In this document: positions 1-10,767 of the stretch, in pieces
Numbering within the stretch: position 1 is the first letter of the stretch
How the letters are laid out: every line of letters begins with the position of its first letter
Origin: Aquatica leii
Taxonomy: Eukaryota; Arthropoda; Insecta; Coleoptera; Lampyridae
Assembly (NCBI GenBank): GCA_035610365.1
Contig: CM069432.1
Span: 177,119,027-177,183,026, forward strand
DNA: 64,000 nucleotides
Direction: 5' to 3'
The notes under the pieces: generated by a model
The model's database searches: none
What the model was told of the DNA's origin: nothing
Seen by the model: only the letters and a program-made list of their open reading frames with translations
Program-made: the position numbers and the translations under genes

Positions 1-20
1 AGGACAAATTAGAAGACAGA

Positions 21-880
21 ATGAAACTGCTTGAAGAAAGAATGAACCAAATGAATTACCATGGCGAAGGAAGCGTCACGAGTGAGGATTTAATAATAGA
101 CCATCGTAAAGAAAACACTCACAAGTTCAAAGTTGTACCACCGAATTTTGATGGTAAAGTTCCATGGTCAACCTACTACAAGCAGTTTGAAGCCGCAGCT
201 ACTGCTAATGGTTGGAGCAACAAGCAGAAAGCGACGTCTTTAATAGTGTCCTTACGTGGAGAAGCGCTTGGAATTTTACAAACTGTTCCGGACCACCTGC
301 AAGAAAATTACGAACTCTTAATATCACGATTAGAAATGAGATATGGGGATGCTCATCTTCAACAAGTATATCAGGCTCAAATTAAAAGTCGGGTTCAGAA
401 AGCTGCTGAAAGTCTTCAAGAGTTTGAGGCTGACATCGCTAGATTAACACGGCTTGCGTATCCTACAGCACCAGATACCTTCTTGGAGCAGTTGGCTATT
501 CAAACTTTCGTAGATGGCCTCCGAGACAGCGAAACACAGCAGACTCTCCGGTTAGCTCGACCGAAGACATTGGATGACGCTTTGGTGCATGCTTTGGAGT
601 TTGAAGCAGCAAAACAAGCATCGCAACGAGATGGTCATAGACTCTGCTGTGCTACAGAAGTACCCGCGCAGACACTGGAAAGCATCGAGGAGATAGCGCG
701 ACGAATACTTCGGGAAAGAGGAGTGACAGCTTTGAACCGCGATGAAATAGGCCATGTACGACGGCATCGTACCAAACCTAAGAAGAGGACTAGAAGAGCC
801 CTCGAAAATTTGGAACGAGGCGAGCGAAAGAAACAAAAAGTAATCTCATCTAGTCAAACTCCGGAAGTTACAATCCAAAT
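21..880 (+). CDS. Gypsy Gag-like region
   Basis: This is the N-terminal part of the element's first reading frame, starting at the ATG at 21. It contains the pattern P-x-F-D-G-x-x-x-W-x-x-Y-x-x-Q-F-E near the start, followed by W-x-x-x-x-K-A-x-x-L-x-x-x-L-R-G-x-A, typical of the retrotransposon Gag capsid family in arthropod Gypsy elements. Such proteins assemble particles around element RNA in the cytoplasm. A basic stretch rich in Arg and Lys follows around 770-840 and probably binds nucleic acid. The upstream part of the frame lies outside the window, so the true start could be earlier. It runs into the protease without a stop. Confidence 0.85.
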
Positions 881-889
881 GGCATCGCC

Positions 890-1250
890 TAGAGAGCAAT
901 TGCATAGCATTTATCTCGATGGAAAGATCAATGGGAGAAGCGTCCAGTTACTGGTTGACACGGGAGCGACGAAGACCATCATTCGTCCTGACATCTTATT
1001 GGAAAACGAGAAGACATCACCAGTAACAGTACGACTTCGAACAGCGACGGGCGACGAAATACCTACTCACGGACAAGTCAAAGTAACCATTGGTTTGGGA
1101 AGTGGAGTACTCGACCATCAAGTACTGGTAGCCGACATCACGGAAGAAGTTATCCTGGGAATGGACGTGATAAAGAAGTATGGGTTCCATTTGGATATGA
1201 AGAACGATGTCCTGAAGATCGACAATGAAGAAATTCCTTTTCATTCGTCA
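890..1250 (+). CDS. Gypsy aspartic protease domain
   Basis: The motif LLVDTGATKTII, at about 948-983, is the catalytic Asp-Thr-Gly-Ala signature of retropepsin-like proteases. It is followed by the flap region and by an I-L-G-M-D motif near 1155-1170, where retropepsins have the I-I/L-G sequence of the second hydrophobic strand. The domain would cut the element's polyprotein into its parts. It lies between Gag and reverse transcriptase in the same frame, as in other Ty3/Gypsy elements. Confidence 0.88.
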
Positions 1251-1699
1251 GAGAAGGCAGCCGTGCGAGTCTTATTGAGTGAAGACGTGACTCTGCCTGC
1301 AAGGACTGAAAGTGTGGTGATGGCACGCCTGGATGGAAGTCTCCGGGAAGGCTACATACGCGCGATTGAACCAATGGAGGGCGGCTTAGTTGAAAAGGGA
1401 CTACTCGTTGGCAGAACTTTAGTACGAGTAAAGAAGACGATGCCAGTAAGGATCTTAAACATCAACTCAGATCCTGTAACGCTAAAAAAGAAGACCGTGG
1501 TAGGCCAATGCACGCCAGTATCACAAATTGTGAGATGCGTGAAGTCGAACAAAGATACGTCGCTGAAGAAGTGTCCACAACATCTATTGGACATTCTTAC
1601 CACCAAATGCGAAAACCTCAACCAAGACCAGCTGGCTAAAGTTAAAGTGTTGATCCAAGAGTACCAAGATGTGTTCGCGCTGGAGAGTGGCTCCAAAGG

Positions 1700-2380
1700 A
1701 AGAACTAACGTGGTGAAACATAAAATTAATACCGGAGACGCTCGGCCGATACGACAACATCCACGCAGACTTCCTTTGGCGAAAAGAGAAGAAGCCGAAC
1801 AAATAATTACGGATATGGAGAGAGAAGGCGTGATTGAACCTTCAAGTAATCCATGGGCATCCCCAGTGGTACTCGTGAAGAAGAAGGATGGATCAACGAG
1901 GTTTTGCGTAGACTACAGGCAGCTAAACGACGTGACCAAAAAGGACAGCTACCCTTTACCCAGAATTGACGATACGCTAGACACCCTGTCAGGATCCCAG
2001 TGGTTTTCTACGTTAGATTTAAAGAGTGGATACTGGCAGGTAGAATTAGAACCCAAGGATCGTGAAAAAACAGCTTTTACGATCGGAACTGGTTTGTGGC
2101 AGTTCACTGTAATGCCCTTCGGCCTGTGTAACGCTCCTGCAACGTTCGAGCGTTTGATGGAGACCATCTTGCGCGGATTGTCTTGGAAGACGTGCTTGGT
2201 TTACCTGGACGACGTGATCGTGGTTGGAAGGTCGTTTGAAGAGCACTTGAACAACTTGAAGGAAGTGTTCCAGAGATTACGTGGGGCTAACCTCAAACTG
2301 AGCCCAAAGAAGTGCCACGTATTTAAAAAGGAAGTCCAATACCTTGGCCACGTAGTATCTAGAGATGGAGTAAGGGCTGA
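1700..2380 (+). CDS. Gypsy reverse transcriptase domain
   Basis: All classical RT blocks are visible: VLVKKKDGSTRFCVDYRQLN near 1870-1930, the first catalytic Asp in FSTLDLKSGYWQVEL, F-T-x-M-P-F-G-L-x-N-A-P-A-T-F near 2100-2150, and the Y-L-D-D box (VYLDDVIV) near 2200. After it comes YLGHVVSRDGV, the usual connection to RNase H. The enzyme copies element RNA into DNA inside cytoplasmic particles. Similarity to the 412/mdg and mag-like Gypsy groups is strong by eye, but I do not assign a clade. Confidence 0.95.
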
Positions 2381-2599
2381 CCCAGACAAAATCCGAGCAG
2401 TGCAAGCATGGCCAAGACCGATCGACAAACATCAGGTCCGAAGTTTCCTTGGGTTGTGCACTTATTATAGAAGATTTGTTCCCGGATTTGCCAATATTGC
2501 CAAACCATTGACAAAACTAACCGAAGAAAAAGCAGAATTTAGATGGGACGAAGACTGCGAAAATTCTTTTAATCAACTAAAACAGGCCCTAGTTACTTC

Positions 2600-3000
2600 G
2601 CCGATTTTGAGTTATCCACGAGAAGATGGAAAGTTTGTTTTGGATACCGACGCAAGCAATATGGCCATAGGCGCGGTCCTTTCTGCAGGTTCAAGATGGA
2701 CAAGAAAAGGTGATCGCGTACTTTAGCAAGGTTTTGTCTAGGCCAGAAAGGAATTATTGCGTGACTAGGAGGGAGCTGTTAGCAGTCGTTAAGTCCATCG
2801 AACATTTCTACAAGTATTTGTATGGACGAAGATTTTTACTGAGAACAGACCACGCCGCTTTAAAATGGCTACTGCAGTTCCGTAACCCAGAAGGACAAGT
2901 AGCAAGATGGATCGAGAGACTGCAAGAGTATGACTACGACACAGAACACCGTGCCGGAAGCAGTCATCGGAACGCTGATGCCTTATCCAGAAGACCATGT
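2600..3000 (+). CDS. Gypsy RNase H domain
   Basis: The RNase H fold of Ty3/Gypsy is recognised from FVLDTDASNMAIGAVL near 2630, with the first catalytic Asp, the family pattern R-x-x-x-Y-x-x-x-R-R-E-L-L-A-V-V near 2745-2790, and the closing D-H-x-A-L-K-W-L segment followed by R-x-x-R-W-x-x-x-L-Q-x-Y. The domain digests the RNA strand of RNA:DNA hybrids during copying. It is directly followed by the spacer leading to integrase. Confidence 0.9.
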
Positions 3001-3269
3001 CCGGCGGACTGCAGCCATTGTTCGCGACTGGAAGAAAAAGTCGAATGCCTCCGGAGAACTGCTATGGTTGATGGTGAGTGGGAACCTGAGCAGTTACGTC
3101 GCGAACAAGAAGACGATCTTGAAATAAGACTACTCCTCGACTGGAAAGAAAGCGGCCGACGACCAACCTGGGAAGAAGTGAGTGCTTTGGGCAAAAATAT
3201 CAAAGCGTACTGGGCGCAGTGGGACTCCTTGATTGTAGAAGACGGTCTTCTTAAGCGATCCCTAGAAAG

Positions 3270-4380
3270 TGCCGAGGGCACAGGAAACAAACTACAGCTG
3301 GTAGTGCCGAAAAGCAGGGTGACCGAAGTGTTGAAGCATCTCCACGATGGGACATCAGGAGGACACTTTGGCATTAAGAAGACGTTGGGTAAAGTGCGAG
3401 AACGATTCTACTGGATGAACTGCAAAGAGGACGTCATGAAATGGTGCCGTAAATGCATAGTCTGCGCTTCAGGAAATGGTCCAGCGAGAAAGCGCAAAGC
3501 ACCCATGAAACAATACAACGTAGGAAGCCCTTTGGAAAGAGTAGCGATTGACATCGCAGGGCCGTTCCCAGAATCCGATTCGGGAAATAAATACATCTTG
3601 GTGGCGATGGATTATTTCACGAAATGGACGGAGGCTTACGCCATACCCAATCAGGAAGCAGCTACAGTCGCAGACGTATTAGTAAAGGAGTTTTTCTGCC
3701 GGTTTGGAGTTCCGTTGGAATTACACTCCGATCAAGGCCGCAATTTTGAATCTGGGCTGTTTCAAGAAGTTTGCCGACTGTTAGGAATTAAAAAGACTAG
3801 GACAACGCCTCTCCATCCTCAGTCTGATGGCATGGTTGAACGGATGAATCGAACAATAGGCAAGTACTTAGCCAAGGTAGTGTCCGAACATCAAAGAGAC
3901 TGGGATCAGTACTTGCACCTCTTCTTAATGGCGTACCGATCATCCGTTCACGAAAGCACAGGCCAAACACCATCCTGTGTCATGCTCGGTCGTGAGATAA
4001 GATTACCATGCGATCTTCAATTTGGACGAAGACCGGAAGAAGAAGTCGCTGGAGAAGATTACGTCAGCAAGCTGGCAAAGAGGCTAGACGAAGTACATGA
4101 AGAGGTTCGTAAAAACACACAAATTGCCAGCGACAGGATGAAAACAAGATATGACGTCAAGGCGCAAAATGGTGGGTTTCAACCTGGCGATATGGTTTGG
4201 TTGTATAACCCTCAAAAGAGACGTGGTTTGTCGCCGAAGCTGCAAAGGCAATGGGAGGGCCCTTATGAAGTCGTGCAGCGTATTAACGACGTTATATACC
4301 GCATCCGAAAACCGCCCAGAGGCAAGCCAAAAGTGGTCCACGTCGATCGTCTAGCCCCGTTTGCTGGCGATAACCACAAT
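3270..4380 (+). CDS. Gypsy integrase with GPY/F module
   Basis: A zinc-binding HHCC module is read near 3335-3480 (H-x-x-x-x-x-G-G-H-F-G, then C-R-K-C-I-V-C). The catalytic core follows near 3540-4000: D in VAIDIAGPFPES, D in LHSDQGRNFES and E in MVERMNRTI, giving the D,D-35-E triad. The motif RQWEGPYEVVQRINDVIYRI near 4230-4290 is the GPY/F module, and P-K-V-V-H-V-D-R-L-A-P-F closes it. Integrase joins the element's DNA to the host chromosome. The frame continues without a stop into the macrodomain tail, so in this copy the extra domains are a C-terminal extension of Pol. Confidence 0.93.
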
Positions 4381-4489
4381 CCGCAAGTTCAGGTCCGAAC
4401 CAGAGTAATAAGTAGCAGAACCAGGAATCCAATCGAAGAAATAGAGTTCGAAAAGTTTATGAACTTATACGGAGGTTCTGGAAAAGCTA

Positions 4490-4930
4490 GGTTCGGAGTT
4501 ACCACCGAGGAACAACAAGACCTGTTCCAGACACAAAAAGATTACGCCATCGCACATTGCGTGAGCGAGGAGCTTGACATGTCCAAAGGGGTTGCAGTCG
4601 TGTTTAAAAAGAAGTTTGGACAGCTAGATGAATTACGAAGACAGCAACCGGCAGTCGGAAAGGTTTTAGGACTACGTGGTGACGGACGCTTCGTTTTCTA
4701 TCTGGTCACCAAGAAATACTCACGTGTCAAGCCGTTATACAAAGATCTGTGGCGAACATTATGGAGTCTCAAGAGACAAATGGAGTTCCATCATGTTAAG
4801 AAATTGGCAGTACCCAAGCTTGGTTGTGGCTTAGACCAATTGAATTGGAGGACAGTTCGCAACATGTTGGAGGTCGTCTTCCGAGGAACAGGCGTTCAAG
4901 TGTTGGTCTGTAGTTACCAACCGAGGACAG
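4490..4930 (+). CDS. Macrodomain (TARG1/OARD1-like) fused to Gypsy Pol
   Basis: Downstream of integrase the same frame reads YAIAHCVSEELDMSKGVAV, then FKKKFGQLDEL, GDGRFVFYLVTKK, and LAVPKLGCGLDQLNW. These align along their whole length with the ADP-ribose-binding macrodomain of human TARG1 (OARD1, C6orf130): AHCISED, FKKKFGGVQEL, RDGRYIYYLITKK, MPRIGCGLDRLQW. The family hydrolyses ADP-ribosyl groups from acidic residues and O-acetyl-ADP-ribose. The lysine and aspartate known to be needed in TARG1 (Lys84 in ITKK, Asp125 in GCGLD) have counterparts here. The length, about 140-150 residues, equals the whole of TARG1. Identification is by remembered family sequence; activity is inference. Confidence 0.88.
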
Positions 4931-4944
4931 TATTGGGTCAGGAA

Positions 4945-5035
4945 AAGTCCATTGACTGTTACTTTTATGGTCAAGGAAGTTGCCGAAATGGAGGAAGCTG
5001 CCGCTATCGCCACGATCCCTTTTACCGGTGTCGCA
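4945..5035 (+). CDS. CCCH zinc finger at the end of Gypsy Pol
   Basis: Directly after the macrodomain the frame reads C-YFYGQGS-C-RNGGS-C-RYR-H, spaced C-x7-C-x5-C-x3-H. This is the CCCH zinc finger of RNA-binding proteins such as tristetraprolin and, notably, of PARP-family antiviral proteins. A short basic tail follows up to the stop near 5136. A single CCCH finger here probably binds RNA, possibly in place of a Gag zinc knuckle, but that is inference. Confidence 0.82.
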
Positions 5036-5191
5036 TCCAGTCTCCTGTTCTGGGACAGAACAGTCCTAAGAAGGGGGCAGTGAAACGTCCGAGAAATTAC
5101 TTGCAAATGCAAGAGCCTTCTAGAACTGTTATCTAGTTTCTAGAAAATATAGCGAAAAGTGAGGAACGATCGAGAAGAATTCGCTGATGTC

Positions 5192-5199
5192 TATAAAAG
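5192..5199 (+). promoter_or_regulatory. TATA-like box in the 3' LTR
   Basis: TATAAAAG stands 65 bp inside the LTR, ahead of a polyadenylation signal, in the usual U3-R layout. In the 5' copy it would drive the element; here it could start transcription into the downstream DNA. Confidence 0.5.
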
Positions 5200-5271
5200 C
5201 CGAAGATGAAATCGTAGGTCAGTTATTGTCGAAACGCGAATGCAGCTGTATTAAGAAGATTATCAAGTTGA

Positions 5272-5277
5272 AATAAA
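5272..5277 (+). promoter_or_regulatory. Polyadenylation signal in the 3' LTR
   Basis: AATAAA about 75 bp after the TATA-like box, as expected in or near the R region of an LTR. Confidence 0.45.
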
Positions 5278-5939
5278 TACGTATCGTTAGCACGTGTTTG
5301 TCTACATAAATAAATCGAGAATAATCGTGTATGTGATAATTAGTGTAAACAAGTGTGAAATCCGAGAACGTTATCTTATCTTAAGTGATATAAATTATGG
5401 TGTAAGTGTTTTTATTAAATATTATTATTAGATTTAATTAGCTCGGTTAATTTAAAAGTGTATATATTTCTAGAATAAGTAAACGTAGTTTTTAATCGTT
5501 TAAATAAATTAGTTTTTTAATAAATAGATACGTAACAATATTGTCTTTTGTTATTCTAATATAGTGCGAGTTTTTACTGTATATGCTAATATTAACTTTA
5601 AACGGGTTTTGTAAAATTTTACTTATATACACATAAACACTAACCGTTTTGTTATTGTTCTTAATTTATTTATAATTGTTTTATATTTTCTGTTTTGTCT
5701 TGTATGTTATTTTGTTTAATTTCTATAAATGTTCAAAACATTGAAGTTTCTGTATATTTGGTGATATCAGTTATATCTATAATCTAAATTAGTTTCACAC
5801 TCCCTCATTCTTTGTAGCAATGATTCTGGTGGTCAATTTTCTCCTAAATTATTGTATGCCAAGCAACTTGCAATTTATGCTGACGAGCTTTTTGTATCTG
5901 TGGAGAATCAGTCCATAGAGTGCCTTGCTATTTAAGGAG

Positions 5940-6350
5940 GGCCATTATATTGCTAAAAAAATCAAAAACTGCTGACGGAATTGAAGAATACGGGGTACTA
6001 CCACCTCGCTAAGTTATCGAAGGACATTTATATTGCTTCAGATGAATATCCAACGAGACTTACTTCTATAGGCTATAGCACCCCACTTCTTTGACTGATT
6101 CGCATACGGCCACGATGCATTTTTAAACATAATCGGGATTTATCATTAAAGACTGTTCTATGTTATTGTCGGTGTTGAGCTGTCAGTGGTAGCATTATAT
6201 GTAGCCAACAAGATTGCAATCCGACACTTCTGATTCAACGGTGAACTGATGAAAAGGTTAAGGACCACATTAATTACTTATCCATTGATCGGCGATTAGT
6301 CTGCCACTGGATCAGTCTCTTATTGCCATAAGTCATGCATCTCATTTGTT
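5940..6350 (-). pseudogene. Tc1/mariner-like transposase relic
   Basis: Read on the - strand, this AT-rich stretch gives GLQSCWLHIMLPLTAQHR, then FNDKSRLCLKMHRGRMRI, separated by stops and frame changes. These match the part of Tc1-like transposases around the first catalytic Asp (AGLxSRRPxxxPLLTxxHRxAR and LFSDESRFCL). Here the acidic D-E of the D-E-S-R-F box reads D-K. The copy is dead, with several stops. The C-terminal half with the FQQDNA box is not recognised. A 119-residue open frame at 6274-6633 on the same strand overlaps its N-terminal side but is not recognisable itself. Confidence rests on two motifs only. Confidence 0.55.
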
Positions 6351-6649
6351 TACCTCCGTTCCCCAGTTTTTTGTCTACGACTATTCTAACCTTTTCTAGT
6401 TTATGTTTGATAACAGCGCATGATAGTGGATTGGTTCCGGTTAAGACGATTTGCATTTTTCTTCCAATCACCTTCAAGTAAGCCAGCAATTTGGCTTTTG
6501 GCGAATTTGCGTAATTTGCGGTAATTTTTAGGCTGTGGCAATAATCACACTCCCAAAACACGTTAAACGGAAGAACTACAAGAGATATTAAATTAATATT
6601 ACAATTAACAAAAACTGGCACAAAATACGACAATAAAGTATGTGTGTCG

Positions 6650-9600
6650 CGTGAGTATTTAAAAAGGAAGAAAACTTTACGTAAAATAGTCTACCAAATA
6701 TGTTGTCAAAACATAATTTAAGTTTAACTAAACACCAAAAAAAACTATCTGTTGTTTACTTTGTTTTACTCTCGGATATTAAAATGCGTGAAATAGGTAT
6801 ACTTATGATAAAAAAAGTGAGAGAGAAAGAAAAAAAGTAGATAGAGATAAAAAAATTAACATGTCAATTTATTGTTACTTTTGCTGTGCTTGATTACTCG
6901 ATGGAGGAAGAGCATGCAAGCAACCTCCAGCAGCTGTTATCTTTTCATATAAAATGTTTAACAAACAGTAAAATAAAATACACATCATGTGTAAACAATG
7001 TAGAAAAAACGCAATAGGTTACATTACAGAAACTCATAAGTAATGAATTTAATCTAAGACTTTAATACGGAAGTTTGCTTTGATTGAGACATATTGAGAG
7101 TACCTCAATCAAACATGCCCTGTTCAAGGTAACAATGTTTATGAATTGCGAGTACGTATAGTTAATGTTGAAGGTGTTTCAAAACTGCAACATTAGTAAA
7201 ACCGACTACTAATGTAATCTAATCACGGCTCATCGTTTTGAGGCCGATTATAGACCGTTCTAAAAAAAAACGTTCAGCATAGAACGTTTATATTAGTTTT
7301 AGATCAATATTAGATCCACTGCATACATAAATCACACTTAACTACTTTACAATACAATGAAGGAATAGTAATACTTTAGCAACTATAATTCACAGGAGAA
7401 AATCGTTAGTAATATCAACAAAACATTTCATACATATAGCATAACGTAGAATTAAGGTGAAGAAAAGAAAATCAACAAAAATCTCTACAAGTTCACGGAG
7501 AAATATATTATACTGAATTTAATCATTGCTATTTCATATTTAAAGCATTTGCTTTTTTTCTAAAATTGATTCACGTGCAAATAACATTCAACATAAATGT
7601 ACTAAAACTTAAACTAAATCTCTTATTGTAATGCAATTACAGCTACAATCTAATAAAATAAAAGTTTAATTCAAGCGTACACCGGCTTGACTCAAAACCA
7701 ACAACCTTTTGCACGATACATACCAATTCCGTATAACCTTTTTTTCCGTGTTCCATTTATAATTACAAAAACAACATACGTCTGAAATGTAGATGACGTA
7801 ATTATTTATAATTCAGTTTAAATTTTTCAGCCGCAAGAACAAAGAAATCGATGCGTAAACTCAAGATCAATACGTAAAATTTGATATCAAATTCTATTCA
7901 ATTATTCTGATACAGGTTGCATCAAAAATTAAGATAAAAGAACAATTACAATAACTATTAACTAAATTAGAAAAAAAAAATGTACTACAAAAAGGAAAGA
8001 AAAATATAATAATTAAACACCCAAGCAAATATAGAGCGCAATTTAATTCATTTGTCTTAATCAAAAACAAAAAGTCTTCAACATTAATTTAAACTGCAAT
8101 TTCAAATAGCATTTAATTATTTTGAATTTGTATGTATGCAATTAATTTATACCTACAATTGCAATAGCACTTATACTTATTTTTTTTACACACCCATAAC
8201 TTTTTTTTGTTCCTTTTTTCTTTTGTTTAAGACCAAAAGAATCAAACTACCTCGGCTTGGGTTTCACAGTTTCTTTGTTTTTCCTTTTTTTCCGCAAGCT
8301 CTAACCGCCCTCGTCATGCTTAAGACACATTTGATAGACAAATAACTGTGCAAGCAACTAACAATGCTTGTAAAATTTGAACCCGAATATCGGGATACTA
8401 CTACTAAGTAGTAAAAACAAAAAATGTCAGATATGCAATTACCACTTCATCCATTTAAATAAAATTATAATCATTTTCTATCTCTAAGTAGCTGAACCTT
8501 TCCGTTTGGTCACAATTCAAATTTGCAATTTCAGCGTCACAGAGTATATATTACAATACCTTAAATTACTACAATGTTGTCACAAACATTGAATTTAGGG
8601 TTAATAATTCTTACTGGTTTTCTTAATTTAATTAGTTGGAGTTTTATTTTTAAATGTTTTATTTATTTTTCTTTTTCTAATCATACAAATTCTGCAAAAT
8701 TTAAAAGCATAATAAAGAAAGTTTAGGTAACTACTGTCAGTTTTAGATAAACCAATTTTTTAATTAATGTTTAGATACAACTTATATGTAATGTCAGATT
8801 TGAAAAATTCATAAATTTTGATAAGTTTTTTAATACAGACGAGTTCTGACAACAAGTAAAACACTAGAAATTAAAAAAAGGTTTTACATTTAGTATAAAT
8901 AAAAGAAATACTTTAAAAAGCAATTATCTCGGCAATTATAATTATAACTAAAAAAATCACAAACATGAACAGTAAATCAAAACTCAAAGTTACTAACAAA
9001 AATTATGCTAAATATTAACAACAAAGACGATGTTGAAATCATTTTAAATCATTTCTTTTCTTGTTTTTAATTTAAATAACATTTTTAATTTTGTTTTTTG
9101 TTTTTGTTATCTACTGCTTATGTTTACTTTTTTTATTATTTATAATTTTTTAATAAATTTCTTCTTTCTATTATTTAATTCTTTGTATACTCTTCAAGTT
9201 TTAATAAAGCAAATGATTAGTTTGTCTATTAAAAAAAAATGTGTTAAATAATTGGGTAATTTCTCTTAATCAATTAGTTTATATCTGTAATCTAGACATT
9301 ATTAAACTTAAATTTTATCAATTTAAGCTTTTATCAGATTTCTTTCCAATTTACGTAATTTTATTATAATTTACTCTACAAAGTGCTCGTGTCAGTGTCA
9401 AGATGACGTTGTAGTCAAATTAGTTCTAAAAAGAATTTTAGAAGTTCTTTTCTTCTGCCAATTTCAATTGAAATTTTATCGTTGTGTAAAATAAAATTAT
9501 GTCATTTTTATAAATTTAAATAATTTTAATATACGTTCTTAAAGCTGCCCCATAAAAAAGTTCTCTATAATTTACAATTTTAATAAACGCACATTTTTTT

Positions 9601-10590
9601 ATAAATTTACACTTTTCAATAAATAAATTGTAAAAAGTAGTCTGTCTACATAAAGTTATTTTACGATCTTATACTTCTAGTTAAAGTAAATATAATTTTG
9701 AGTAATCTTTTTTTAAATAACATTACATTATTACTTCATTACTTTTTCAAAAAATTAATTATTTAAATAAAAAATATGCATATCATTTTTGAAAATAAAA
9801 TAATTTTTTCCAACATAAATGATTTTTCGGTGGATTAATAGACTTACATTTTAAAAATATTTAAGTACATATAAAAAAACTTATGTTTTGTTTTAAATAG
9901 AACAACTTATATACATGATGAGTCCTTAGCGCGGACTCTCAATTTTATCTCAAAAACTATTTGGTCCAGCAATACAGGAAAAAAATTTCATAGACTATAT
10001 CACATATAGGGAGTTCACTAAAAATAGTTTTACTTTTAAAAACTCCTTAGGGGTGGCGAAAATCCGGAAGTGGTTACAAAAAATCGTAATTTTCTCAATG
10101 ATTTTAAATGTAAAAATATTCATTAATCTACCTAGTTCAAAAACTTATCTAATTCAACATTTAAATTGTCTATTACGAAATTTCTAAATCTTGATGCTAA
10201 ACTGCTAGGCGAAGACATAACCTTTATTGACAAAAATAAACGTATTGTTGATTAGAAATTATTTCAAATAGTTTGTAACGGTGGTATAGTACAGAAGAAT
10301 TTATATTAGAAACACCATATTGCACTTTTCGTGACATTTTCTTGTTGAATTGGCGACATTTTAGTCGAGACCCACAAATTTTTAAAAGGGCATAGTAAGC
10401 TTAGTATAGTTGTAAAGTACAAGAATTAACAAATCTATTATAAAAAATTTTGAACTTTCCGTCATTGGAGGAACGGGAGATACGGCACAAAATGTCTAAA
10501 AATGTCTTTTGTAAATCATCAATCGCAAAGGTGCTCACACTGCCTCCTATTGTTTAGAATGTACTCATTGATTTTTGTTTTGGTTGACAG
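6650..10590. other. AT-rich non-coding DNA
   Basis: No gene, RNA or intact repeat recognised. Open frames here are short and low-complexity. Around 9910-10100 the composition is less AT-skewed and reads like the tail of some repeat, but I cannot name it. It probably belongs to an intron or upstream region of the guanylate cyclase gene. Confidence 0.5.
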
Positions 10591-10767
10591 TACAGCAGTT
10601 TTCAATTCCACCTTAGGAATAGACCATATGGCGTTCTGTGTTCTTGCGCGTAGTAAGAGGATCTTGGTAGACTAAATCTTTTACACGTCCCCAGAAAAAA
10701 AAATGTAAGGTCCGGAAACTAAGAAAACGCACTTCTCCTCCTAATCCATTAATCAGGGAATTCATCG

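Larger units (their letters stand above)
1..5537 (+). mobile_element. Ty3/Gypsy LTR retrotransposon carrying a macrodomain; 5' LTR outside the window
   Basis: Domains read in the order gag, protease, reverse transcriptase, RNase H, integrase, GPY/F module, macrodomain, CCCH finger, 3' LTR. The RT-RNaseH-IN order is that of Ty3/Gypsy. The window opens about 20 bases upstream of the first gag methionine, so the 5' LTR and primer-binding site are not visible. The element looks nearly whole, with about one break in pol, and is therefore young. It is visibly richer in G and C than the AT-rich DNA downstream and its codons are not decayed, which fits recent arrival. The extra C-terminal domains are not standard parts of Gypsy elements; they sit where an env gene would lie in errantiviruses, but nothing env-like is seen. 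Family-level call is certain; clade within Gypsy is not assigned. Confidence 0.95.
5127..5537 (+). repeat. 3' LTR of the Gypsy element
   Basis: The unit begins TGTTA right at the end of the Pol frame and ends TAACA, a 5-bp inverted pair with the TG...CA ends of an LTR; length about 411 bp. It contains a TATA-like box and an AATAAA signal in the right order. A purine run (about 5068-5078) lies some 50 bp upstream rather than abutting the LTR, so the true left edge could be between 5079 and 5127. The partner LTR is outside the window, so the edges cannot be fixed by comparison. Confidence 0.7.

Noticed and set aside
1-5136. An env-like gene in the Gypsy element
   Set aside because: The extra sequence after integrase is the macrodomain and CCCH finger; no signal peptide, transmembrane segment or fusion-type motif is present.
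6274-6633. 119-codon open frame on the - strand as a possible gene
   Set aside because: No recognisable domain; it overlaps the edge of a Tc1-like relic and has no splice or context support.
8136-8345. 69-codon open frame
   Set aside because: Low-complexity Phe-rich translation of T-runs; no sign of a real protein.
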